NCBI RefSeq assembly: GCF_000367365.1
Contig: NZ_BARF01000025.1
Coordinates: 1 to 64,000, forward strand
Direction: 5' to 3'
From: Streptomyces prunicolor NBRC 13075
GTDB taxonomy: Bacteria > Actinomycetota > Actinomycetes > Streptomycetales > Streptomycetaceae
DNA: 64,000 nucleotides
Within the stretch, counting starts at the first letter, position 1. The number at the start of each line of letters is the position of its first letter. A program made the translations under genes and the position numbers. The notes beneath the pieces were generated by a model. The model ran no database searches. It was not told the origin of the DNA and saw nothing but the letters and a program-made list of their open reading frames with translations. Below are positions 25,569-32,746 of this stretch, one piece after another.

Positions 25569-28056
25569 CGTAGCCTCGCCGCTGCACGACGTTCAGGGCC
25601 AGCGCCCCCAGCGGGACGTTCAGCCAGAACGTCAGCAGCCGGTAGACGAGCACCGCCGAGGTGGCCACCCCCGCCGCCACACCGAGCGTGCTCAGACCGG
25701 CGACGAGCCCCGCCTCCAGCGCTCCCAACCCGCCAGGTACCGGAGCCGCGTTGGCGATCAGCCGGGCCGCCATGTACGCGGCGCCGACCTGGACGAAGGG
25801 CAGACCGCCGCCCAGCGCGTGCAGGCTCATGGCCAGGCCGACGACCTGGCTGAGAGGCAGGCCGAGCGCGCCGACGACACCCACGACGGCCTTGGCCGGT
25901 TCGGTGGCGAGCCCGGCGACGGCTGATCCGGCCGCGCGCAGGAACGGCCATACCTTGTCGTGCAGGAAGCGGCGGCCGGGCGGGGTGAAGCCGAGCAGAC
26001 CCCCCGGCGGCGAGCACCAGGGCGACGGCCCACAGCGCATACCGCCCGGCGGACAGATCCGGATGAACTCCGGCGTGCCCTCGTCCCGCCCAGCCGAAGA
26101 ACACGGCGGCGACAACGGTGTTGGAGAGCGCACCGGCCAGGCTCTGCAGCCCGACGGAGGCGGTGGCGGCCCCGGTCTCGATCCCCGTCTTCTGCAGATA
26201 GCGCAGGTTGAGCGCCATGCCGCCCACATTGCTCGGGGTGATCCGGTTGAGGAACGAACTGGCGAACTGCACCTGGTAGGTGGGCCCGAACGGCAACCGG
26301 TCCGGGATGGTGCCCAGTTGCAGACAGGTCGAGAACGCCTGCGAGAGGAAGGTGATGGGCAGCACCGCGAGCACCCACCACCAGTTCGCGTCCCGCAGCG
26401 CGTCGACGGCCGCCGGTGCGTTGGCCAACTGCGGGAGCACCAGGTGGAGTACGAGGAACGCGCCCGCCAGTCCCAGGGCGCTCCTCCACGTGAACCGCGC
26501 CAGCTGCGCGAGGGGAACTGTCGTAGCACCGGTGGCAGTTGAGACCTCGGCGGCGAGATCGCGCAACAGACCGGGCCGGCCACCGGCACGCAGCGTGCGC
26601 CGTCCGCCCTTCTCCCCGGCCGCCCGTGCGCGGGCCTGGTCGTAGCGGGCGACCGCCTGCCGTGCGGGTCCCATCAGGGCGAGCGGCTGGAGGTACGGCA
26701 GTGCGGTGGCGAGCAGTTCCGGACCCAGCCCGGCCAGTGCGCACGCGGCGGCACGCCCGGGGCCGATCCGTACGGCGGTCGTGGCGAGCAGTTCGGCGAG
26801 GTCGGCGCCGAGGATGTCGGGCGGCGCGTTCAGCCGGCCGCGCGCGAACGCGGAGAGCCGGCTCTCACCGCCCGGTTCGACACGGATGTGCTCGGGGCGC
26901 AACTCCCCATGCCCCAACCGGTGTTCCTGGAGCCGGGCCACGGAGGTCCACACCCCGGCGAGGAGCTGATCGGTCAACTCCTCGTCCTGCAAAGCAGATA
27001 GAGCACGGGAATCCCGCTCGACCGTCGCCACCAGCGCGCCGCCCCGGCCACCGGGCACGCCATCACCGGCTCGTCCACCCGGGCGCCGGTACGGGCCGCG
27101 AAGACGAGCATCAGCAGCTCGTGCTCGGCGGCACCGAGGGGCAACTGGGCGGTGGCGTCGGCCGGATGGCGCAGCAGCGTCCGCCGGGCGAGCCGGTGGA
27201 AGAGGTCACGGTTGTGATCCTCGGAGGCGAGCACCCGCACCGCAAGCCGTGAACCGGCGGTGGTCACGGCGCGGTAGACCGTCCCCTCCCCCAAGTGCTG
27301 TTCGTCCGGCGGCAGTTCACTGAGCCTGGCGACCGCGATCCCGGAGTCGGCGAGGGCGTCGGCGACCGCCTGTATCGGCGGGCGGTCTGTGGGGGCTCCG
27401 GCCAGCAGCAGTACGGCCGACCCGGCCGCGCCGCCCACCGCGAGCGCGGCGACGGCGTCCAGCGGCACGATCGCCGCGGTCGCGACACTCAGGGCGCCGC
27501 AGCCGACGGCCAGGAACCACAGCGCTCGCCGCGGGCGCGCCCCCAGCCATGGCCCGGCAGCGACGACCGCCGCCGCGCAGGCCGCCAGGTACACGGCCGA
27601 CGGCCAGCCCGCCCGCACCAGGCCGTCCCGCCCGTCCAGCACCCCCGGCCACGCGTCGGGCCTCCCCCGCACCAACGCCAGATGTGTGAGCGCCCACGCG
27701 CCCAGCGCACCCAGCGCCGCCGCGGGCAGGACCCGTAGAACCGGCTCGGCCCGCCGTCGTACGCACCACACCACCAGGGCGACGACCGGGGCGAGGAGGG
27801 CGACGGCCTGGACCGTTCCCACGAGGGCGTCCCGCAGGGCCGGGGGCAGTGCGGTCGCCGTGGTGAGGAGTCCCTGCTGGGCCGCGCGGACGAAGTCGCG
27901 GGTGGCGACGGCCAGGAGCACCGCCACGAGCAGTACGGCCAGGGACACCAGCAGGCGCCACAGATCGACCGCGCGCCGGACGGTCCGTCGCGGCGGATCG
28001 TCGATCACCGGAGCAGAGGTCGGCGGGCTGTCACGGCCGTCGCTCCCACTGATCAC
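25564..28056 (-). pseudogene. LPG-synthase/flippase-like membrane protein with two frameshifts
   Basis: If read through, an 830-codon protein of the lysylphosphatidylglycerol synthetase transmembrane / flippase-like class, with an N-terminal membrane part, a degenerate kinase-like middle (HLGEGTVYRAVTT, HNRDLFHRLARR, HGELRPEHIRVEPGG) and the C-terminal flippase domain (RITPSNVGGMALNLRYLQK, APVPGGLGALEAGLVAGLS). The frame is lost near 27055-27062, where adding one G restores it, and is regained at a six-C run (26000-26005), where one base seems extra. The two shifts compensate, so the outer parts share one frame and about 1.05 kb between is shifted. As written, translation from the GTG at 28054-28056 stops at 26974 after 360 residues. 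It may be a decaying gene or two consensus errors. AGGAG precedes the GTG. Confidence 0.8.
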
Positions 28057-28290
28057 GTCGGCTCCTTGTCGACAGGCCGAAAGGCAGGAGGCACCGATGC
28101 TCGCGCCTCAACTCGCCCCGCGCATCGGTCGGACGACCGTACGGGTTTCTGCGACGACGGCAAGGGAGTAAGGAAGTAGCGGATGCAGTCGTATGACAGA
28201 TCGCGGCCGGGAGGCGCGACTCTAGCCTTCCTGGCGAACCCCGGCCTCGGGCGAAGAACGAGGCGAGACCCTCGTATGTGGAAGGTGACC

Positions 28291-28842
28291 ATGTTCACTT
28301 CACCCAACGTGCTCCTCTGGCGCGGTCTGCTGGCCGTCGCCCTCGGCGCGGTCTCCGTCGCCTGGCCCGGCATCACCATCAATGCCTTCGTCATCCTCTT
28401 CGCCGTCTACGCGTTCATGACCGCGGCGACGGACAGCGCCCGCGCCTTCGCGGGCGACCGGGTGGGGCCGGTCATCGGCTGGCTGCTGCTCGCCGGGCTC
28501 TCCTTGGCGGGAGGCGTGGTCGCGCTGGCGTGGCCCGGCATCACGGCGCTCGCGCTCACGATCTGGATCGCCGCGTGGGCTCTGACCACCGGCGCCATGG
28601 AGATAGCCCTGGCCTTCCAGCGCGACGAGACGGCGGGCGAGCGCACCCTGTACTTCCTGACCGGCGCGGTGTCGCTCGTGTTCGCGTTCTCCCTGTTCGT
28701 CCGCCCGGACATCGGCGCGGTCTCCCTCGCCACCGTCTTCGGCCTGTTCAGCCTCGTCTACGGCGTCTCCGCGATCTTCGCCTCGTTCGAGGAGCGGCGC
28801 CGCCGTCACGCGGCGAGCCAACACGAACCGGTCCGCGCCTGA
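28291..28842 (+). CDS. HdeD-family (DUF308) membrane protein
   Basis: A 183-residue protein with six short hydrophobic segments in three repeats, each containing a WPGIT motif (VSVAWPGITINAF, VALAWPGITALAL) as in DUF308/HdeD acid-resistance proteins. The C-terminus is basic (EERRRRHA). The ATG at 28291 has AAGG five bases upstream; an ATG at 28276 is poorer. It is divergent from the flippase-like gene and ends just before a strong hairpin. A role in membrane or acid stress is known for HdeD of enteric bacteria; here it is inferred. Confidence 0.87.
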   Translation: MFTSPNVLLWRGLLAVALGAVSVAWPGITINAFVILFAVYAFMTAATDSARAFAGDRVGPVIGWLLLAGLSLAGGVVALAWPGITALALTIWIAAWALTTGAMEIALAFQRDETAGERTLYFLTGAVSLVFAFSLFVRPDIGAVSLATVFGLFSLVYGVSAIFASFEERRRRHAASQHEPVRA

Positions 28843-28862
28843 GCCTCCGGCGCCGCGTCACG

Positions 28863-28903
28863 CGGAAGGTCCCGGACACGAGGAGTGTGTCCGGGACCTT
28901 CCG
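28863..28903. terminator. Strong bidirectional hairpin
   Basis: A perfect 17-bp stem (CGGAAGGTCCCGGACAC against its complement) with a 7-base loop sits between the ends of the HdeD-like gene (+) and the MarR gene (-). There is no T run, as is usual in high-GC actinobacteria. It should stop transcription from both sides. Confidence 0.88.
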
Positions 28904-28927
28904 TCTGCGCGGTGACCGTTCCGGAGC

Positions 28928-29383
28928 TCAGTCGAACTTCTCGACCACCGTCTCGAACTGCCGCACCATGGCCGCCAGGGACCGGCCGTCGAGGTGGTCC
29001 ATGACGCGCTTGCGGGCGCTCGCGAGGTGTATCGGATAGGCCGCCTGGAGCCGCTTCAGCCCTTCCGGGGTGAGGGTCGCGACATTCCCGCGGGCGTCTC
29101 CCTCGTAGCGCCGTTTCACGACCTGGCCACGGCTCTGCAGCGCGTCCACGACACGGGTGATACGGCTCGCCGACAGGGCCGTCGCCGCCGCGAGGTCCGC
29201 CATCCGGAGTTCGTGGTTCTCGGCCTCGGACAGGCTCATCAGGACGACGTACTCGGTGAGCGTCAGTCCCGTCGCCCGCAGCAGGTCGTCGTCCAGCGAA
29301 CGGGGCAGCGCGACGATGACCCGCATCAGGGCACGCCACAAACGCTCTTCCTGTGCGGTCAGGGGATCCTCGGCGGCGGTCAT
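28928..29383 (-). CDS. MarR-family transcriptional regulator
   Basis: A 151-residue winged-helix repressor. The recognition region is MADLAAATALSASRITRVVD and the wing KRRYEGDARGNVATLTPEG, with the conserved DxRG-type turn. It forms a dimer through terminal helices. No strong ribosome site lies before the ATG, so translation may be weak or leaderless. A partial copy of the TACTTGC-N5-AAGCAT operator found before the WrbA and P450 genes lies 10 bp upstream (29394-29412), suggesting autoregulation. It follows the acetoacetate-decarboxylase-like gene on the same strand. The ligand is unknown; phenolic or quinone compounds are typical. Confidence 0.9.
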   Translation of the reverse strand: MTAAEDPLTAQEERLWRALMRVIVALPRSLDDDLLRATGLTLTEYVVLMSLSEAENHELRMADLAAATALSASRITRVVDALQSRGQVVKRRYEGDARGNVATLTPEGLKRLQAAYPIHLASARKRVMDHLDGRSLAAMVRQFETVVEKFD

Positions 29384-29393
29384 CCGTGCAGAT

Positions 29394-29412
29394 TAGCGTG
29401 CTCAAGCAAGGA
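29394..29412. promoter_or_regulatory. Candidate MarR autoregulatory site
   Basis: On the minus strand it reads TCCTTGCTTGAGCACGCTA, identical at 13 of 19 positions to the site at 30430-30448 upstream of the WrbA gene. It is the weakest of four related sites. Confidence 0.4.
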
Positions 29413-29468
29413 GCCTCAAGGATGGATGACCCTCAGGACATGGCATCCAACAGTCACCGTCCCTCCGG

Positions 29469-30260
29469 CTACGCGTCCAGCCGGCGTACGTCGGTCACGC
29501 TGTAGGACATGGAGGCGCGGAAACCGGCGCCGGTGCGCACGGGAGCCAGGTCCGCCAGTTCCTCGCCGCGGGCCGCGAACAGGCTGAGGTCGCCGGTGCC
29601 GGTCCACACGTCGGCGAGTCGCCGGTCGTCGAACTCGGCCATCACCAGCTCGTGCACGGCGGGCTTGTCGTACTCACCGGCGGCCAGGCTCGGGAAGTGC
29701 CGGAGGTTGACGGTGGGGCGTGCGAACAGGGCGGCCGGGTCGGGCGCCGGCTGCTGGAGCGTGACCGTGGCCTCGGCGAGGGTGTGCCCGGCCGCCGACA
29801 GCGAGGCACCGAACCGGCCGCCCGGCGCGAGGGTCGGCGACGCGCTGCCGGGTGCCGCGAAGACACGGGTCTGGTGGACCGCGCCCAGCTTCTTCGGGAA
29901 GCCCTGCACCCAACCCCGGGCCAGGGCAAGGTCGTTGTCGACGTAGATGTACGGGCACCACGACACGGGCTCGTCCTGCCAGTGGGCGTCCACCAGCACC
30001 ATGAACTCGCGGTACTGGCTGCGCACCGGGTCGAGGTACTCGTCGTGCCCGGCGGAGAACTGCCAGTCCACGAAGAGCGCCACCGCGCGCCCGTCGGAGT
30101 CCGGGTCCGGGGTCAGCCCCTCGGGAAGTGTCGCCTCGGTGGCGGCCGGGTCCGTCCAGAACTCCACGCCGACGATGTCGCCGGCGTAGTGCCACGGCGG
30201 AGCGGAGGCGAGGTTCGCCTCTCCGCGCGGCGACAGCGGGTAGGTGTAGCCCTGGAGCAT
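29469..30260 (-). CDS. Acetoacetate-decarboxylase-like protein
   Basis: A 263-residue protein of the acetoacetate decarboxylase (ADC) superfamily. The Schiff-base lysine motif is present as [12 protein letters not shown], and [34 protein letters not shown] sequence surrounds it (key residues E, Y and D before the lysines). Many ADC-like proteins of actinobacteria act on larger beta-keto or 2-keto acids, so the substrate is open. The ATG at 30258-30260 has GAGGAGG upstream. It is divergent from the WrbA gene, with the TGACCCAAG element 67 bp upstream and two MarR-type sites near 30430-30484. The MarR gene follows on the same strand. Confidence 0.85.
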   Translation of the reverse strand: MLQGYTYPLSPRGEANLASAPPWHYAGDIVGVEFWTDPAATEATLPEGLTPDPDSDGRAVALFVDWQFSAGHDEYLDPVRSQYREFMVLVDAHWQDEPVSWCPYIYVDNDLALARGWVQGFPKKLGAVHQTRVFAAPGSASPTLAPGGRFGASLSAAGHTLAEATVTLQQPAPDPAALFARPTVNLRHFPSLAAGEYDKPAVHELVMAEFDDRRLADVWTGTGDLSLFAARGEELADLAPVRTGAGFRASMSYSVTDVRRLDA

Positions 30261-30327
30261 GGGGGGTGCCTCCTCAACAGAAGGTCGATCCGGAACGGCA
30301 CCATGTTTCGCCAAGGAGCCCCGTCTC

Positions 30328-30344
30328 GGCTTGGGTCATGTGAC
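30328..30344 (-). promoter_or_regulatory. TGACCCAAG element upstream of ADC-like gene
   Basis: Exact copy, on the minus strand, of the 17-mer GTCACATGACCCAAGCC at 25455-25471, at nearly the same distance from the start codon (67 against 69 bp). The downstream CTACG element seen at two other copies is not present here. Confidence 0.55.
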
Positions 30345-30429
30345 TTCATCTCCGTACACGGAGGTCGCCCCGTCACCCTCGGCCACCACCTCCAGCTCCC
30401 CGGCCGGCTTCGCCACCAAGCATAGCAAT

Positions 30430-30484
30430 TACTTGCTTGACAAAGCATTTTCAGGCGAGTGAAGATACTTGCCAACGCAAGCAT
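30430..30484. promoter_or_regulatory. Tandem MarR-type operators over the WrbA promoter
   Basis: TACTTGCTTGACAAAGCAT (30430-30448) and TACTTGCCAACGCAAGCAT (30466-30484) share TACTTGC-N5-[A/C]AAGCAT, 36 bp apart. The first contains TTGACA (30437-30442), a consensus -35, so bound protein would block polymerase. A related site lies before the P450 gene at 31455-31473. Confidence 0.7.
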
Positions 30485-30516
30485 CCGTAGCGCCAGCACC
30501 GCGAGAGGAACTCCTC

Positions 30517-31119
30517 ATGTCCCCCAAGATCGCAGTCATCTACTACTCGTCGACCGGTACCGTGCACGAGCTGGCGGAGTCCGTGGCCGAGGGTGCCCGC
30601 AAGGAGGGTGCGGAGGTACGGCTCCTGCGCGTTTCCGAGCTCGCCCCCGAGGAGGCCATCGCCGCCAACGACGCCTGGTCGGCGCATGCCGCGGCCACCA
30701 AGGACATCCCGGTGGCGACCGGCGCCGACATCGAGTGGGCCGACGCCGTGATCTTCGGCAGCCCGACCCGGTTCGGCAACATCGCCAGCCAGCTGAAGCA
30801 GTTCATCGACACGCTCGGCGGGCTGTGGGCGCAGGGCAAGCTGGCCGACAAGATCTACAGCGGCTTCACGGCCACCGCCACCGCACACGGCGGCCAGGAG
30901 TCCACGCTGCTCGCCCTCTACAACTCCGTCCACCACTTCGGCGGCATCATCGTCACCCCGGGCTACACCGACCCGGTCAAGTTCGCCGACGGCAACCCGT
31001 ACGGCACCAGCCATGTCAACGGCCAGGGAGCGATCCCCGTCGACGACACGGCCCGGGCCGCCGCCGTGTACCAGGGCAAGCGCGTGGCCGCGGTCACCGC
31101 GCGGTTCAAGGACGCGTAG
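30517..31119 (+). CDS. wrbA: WrbA-like NAD(P)H:quinone oxidoreductase
   Basis: A 200-residue flavodoxin-fold enzyme. The FMN phosphate loop is VIYYSSTGTVHELA near the N-terminus, GSPTRFGNIASQLKQFID is the second flavin-contact motif, and TATAHGGQESTLL and HHFGGIIVTPGYTD complete the WrbA signature. It reduces quinones by two electrons and protects from redox cycling. GAGAGGAA precedes the ATG. Two operator-like sites cover its promoter, and the MarR gene is close by, a common arrangement for quinone-sensing repressors. The next gene on this strand is the P450, 376 bp away. Confidence 0.92.
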   Translation: MSPKIAVIYYSSTGTVHELAESVAEGARKEGAEVRLLRVSELAPEEAIAANDAWSAHAAATKDIPVATGADIEWADAVIFGSPTRFGNIASQLKQFIDTLGGLWAQGKLADKIYSGFTATATAHGGQESTLLALYNSVHHFGGIIVTPGYTDPVKFADGNPYGTSHVNGQGAIPVDDTARAAAVYQGKRVAAVTARFKDA

Positions 31120-31174
31120 GGGGAGGGCAGTCGGGCGTCGGACTCAGGACCTTCGCGGCTCGGGCCTACGCCGC

Positions 31175-31423
31175 TCAGCCTTGGCCCCGGCGCGCCGGCC
31201 ACTCCTTCTCCTCCCCCGGTTCGGGCAGAACTTGACCGCCTTCCACGGCGAACCGGGCCGGGCTGTCCTGGATCACCACCATGACGTGGCTCTCCTCAAC
31301 TCCGGTGATACGTACGGCCGCTGCAGACAGTTCCAGCGCCAGTCGCGTCCCTGCCATGCGGCCGAGGCTTCCGCCAACCAGCCGGATTTCGACGGCAGTT
31401 ACCCCTCCCCCGCCCGACCCCAA
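31175..31423 (-). pseudogene. Tautomerase-like remnant or small gene
   Basis: The minus strand encodes a 4-oxalocrotonate-tautomerase-like sequence: VEIRLVGGSLGRMAGTRLAL, then LSAAAVRITGVEESHVMVVI, QD and FAVEGG. This matches the family's beta-alpha-beta pattern. No ATG is suitably placed; a TTG at 31421-31423 with AAGG four bases before it would give 82 residues. The catalytic Pro directly after the initiator is not seen, so the gene is probably decayed or has lost the usual activity. It occupies most of the gap between the WrbA and P450 genes. Confidence 0.45.
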
Positions 31424-31454
31424 TGCGCCTTGACACACCTTCCCCTCAACGCAA

Positions 31455-31473
31455 TGCTTGCCGACGAAAGCAA
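31455..31473. promoter_or_regulatory. MarR-type operator before the P450 gene
   Basis: TGCTTGCCGACGAAAGCAA agrees with the WrbA sites at 12 of 19 positions, nearly all in the two arms (CTTGC and AAGCA). It ends 22 bp before the P450 start, where a repressor could block transcription or initiation. Confidence 0.5.
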
Positions 31474-31495
31474 TAAATTCGGGTGGGAGACCGCG

Positions 31496-32740
31496 ATGAC
31501 CACAAGCACTCCGGACGACAAGGGCGGCCCGCTGCGGGCGGAGTTGGAAGGTGCCGCGTTCCAGGCGGATCCGCACGCGCTGCTACGGCAGTTGACGGAC
31601 TCCGGAGCCGCCCATCGTTGCGAACCGGACGGTGCGCCACCGCAGTTGTTGATCACGGGCTACGACGCGGCACGCCACGTGCTCACCGATCCCCGCGTGT
31701 CCAAGCGGAGCGAACGCGCCGGGCTGGAGCCGGGCTGGCTGATGAGCGGCGTCCGGGACGAGATCGGGATCGACTACATGCTGACCGTGGACCCACCCGA
31801 CCACACCCGCCTCCGCAGACTGGTGACACGCGCCTTCACCCCGCAGCAGATCGAGGCCTTGCGGCCCCGCACCCAGGAGATGGCGGGCCGGTTCGCGGAC
31901 GCCGTACTGGCCCAGGAGACACCGGAGTTGATCGACGGTTTCGCCGCCCGCGTCCCCATCGCCGTGATCTGCGAACTGCTCGGCGTGCCACTGGACGACT
32001 GGGACAGGTTCCGCTGGGCCTCGGAGCAGATCGTGTCCCCGGTCGCCGGGAGCGATCGGGAGGAGGCGTACGTCTGGATGAGCGGGTATCTGGCGGAGCT
32101 GATCGCGGCCAAGCGGGCCGACCCCGGTCAGGATCTGCTCAGCGCGCTGGCCGACGACACCGTCGAGGACCGGCTCACCGACCCGGAATTGGTCGGCATG
32201 GCCTTCCTCCTCCTGATCGCCGGGTACGAGACGACCGCCGACCTCATCGGTGCCGTACTCCTCGGACTCGCCCAACAGCCGTACCTCTTCGAGGTGTTGC
32301 GAGCAGATCCCTCCCTGGTGCCCGCGGCGGTGGAGGAGTTCCTCCGTCTGGACGGGCCGGTGCTCACGGCGACCGAGCGCTTCGCCACCGAGGACATGCG
32401 GGTGGGTGAAGTTCCGGTACGGCGGGGCGACATGCTGCTGGTGTCCCTCGCCGCGGCCGACCGCGACCCGGCCCGTTTCGAGGAGCCGGACTCCTTCCGC
32501 CTCGGGCGGTCGGCCGGTCATGTCGCCTTCGGACACGGCGTCCACCACTGCCTGGGGGCGCCGTTGGCGAGGATGGAGGCCACGGTCGCGATCACCGCGA
32601 TGCTGGAGCGCGTCGAGAGTCTGGAACTGGCCGTGGACGCGGCCGACTTGGAGTGGGCGCCTGGTCTGCTGATGCGCGGGGTGCGGCGGCTTCCCGTGTC
32701 GGTCGTGGTCGCCGGGAACTCCAACTCGCGGTTGTGCTGA
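31496..32740 (+). CDS. Cytochrome P450
   Basis: A 414-residue soluble bacterial P450. The heme-ligand loop is FGHGVHHCLGAPLARME with the axial Cys near residue 360, the I-helix is LLIAGYETTADL with the Glu-Thr proton-relay pair, and the K-helix ExxR is EEFLR. VDPPDHTRLRRLVTRAF is the conserved C-helix region. These features match CYP105/107-like enzymes of Streptomyces, usually hydroxylases of xenobiotics or secondary metabolites. No ferredoxin or reductase is encoded beside it. GGGAGA precedes the ATG by five bases. A MarR-type site lies just upstream, linking it to the WrbA and ADC-like genes. Its stop is 6 bp from the end of the opposing GH36 gene. Confidence 0.93.
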   Translation: MTTSTPDDKGGPLRAELEGAAFQADPHALLRQLTDSGAAHRCEPDGAPPQLLITGYDAARHVLTDPRVSKRSERAGLEPGWLMSGVRDEIGIDYMLTVDPPDHTRLRRLVTRAFTPQQIEALRPRTQEMAGRFADAVLAQETPELIDGFAARVPIAVICELLGVPLDDWDRFRWASEQIVSPVAGSDREEAYVWMSGYLAELIAAKRADPGQDLLSALADDTVEDRLTDPELVGMAFLLLIAGYETTADLIGAVLLGLAQQPYLFEVLRADPSLVPAAVEEFLRLDGPVLTATERFATEDMRVGEVPVRRGDMLLVSLAAADRDPARFEEPDSFRLGRSAGHVAFGHGVHHCLGAPLARMEATVAITAMLERVESLELAVDAADLEWAPGLLMRGVRRLPVSVVVAGNSNSRLC

Positions 32741-32746
32741 GCGACT

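Noticed and set aside
25463..27058. The middle flippase frame as a complete separate gene
   Set aside because: Past the six-C run its sequence turns Arg-rich and unlike the family, while the conserved C-terminus continues in the other frame.
31424..31576. N-terminal extension of the tautomerase-like frame
   Set aside because: It overlaps the P450 start antisense and has no tautomerase-like sequence.
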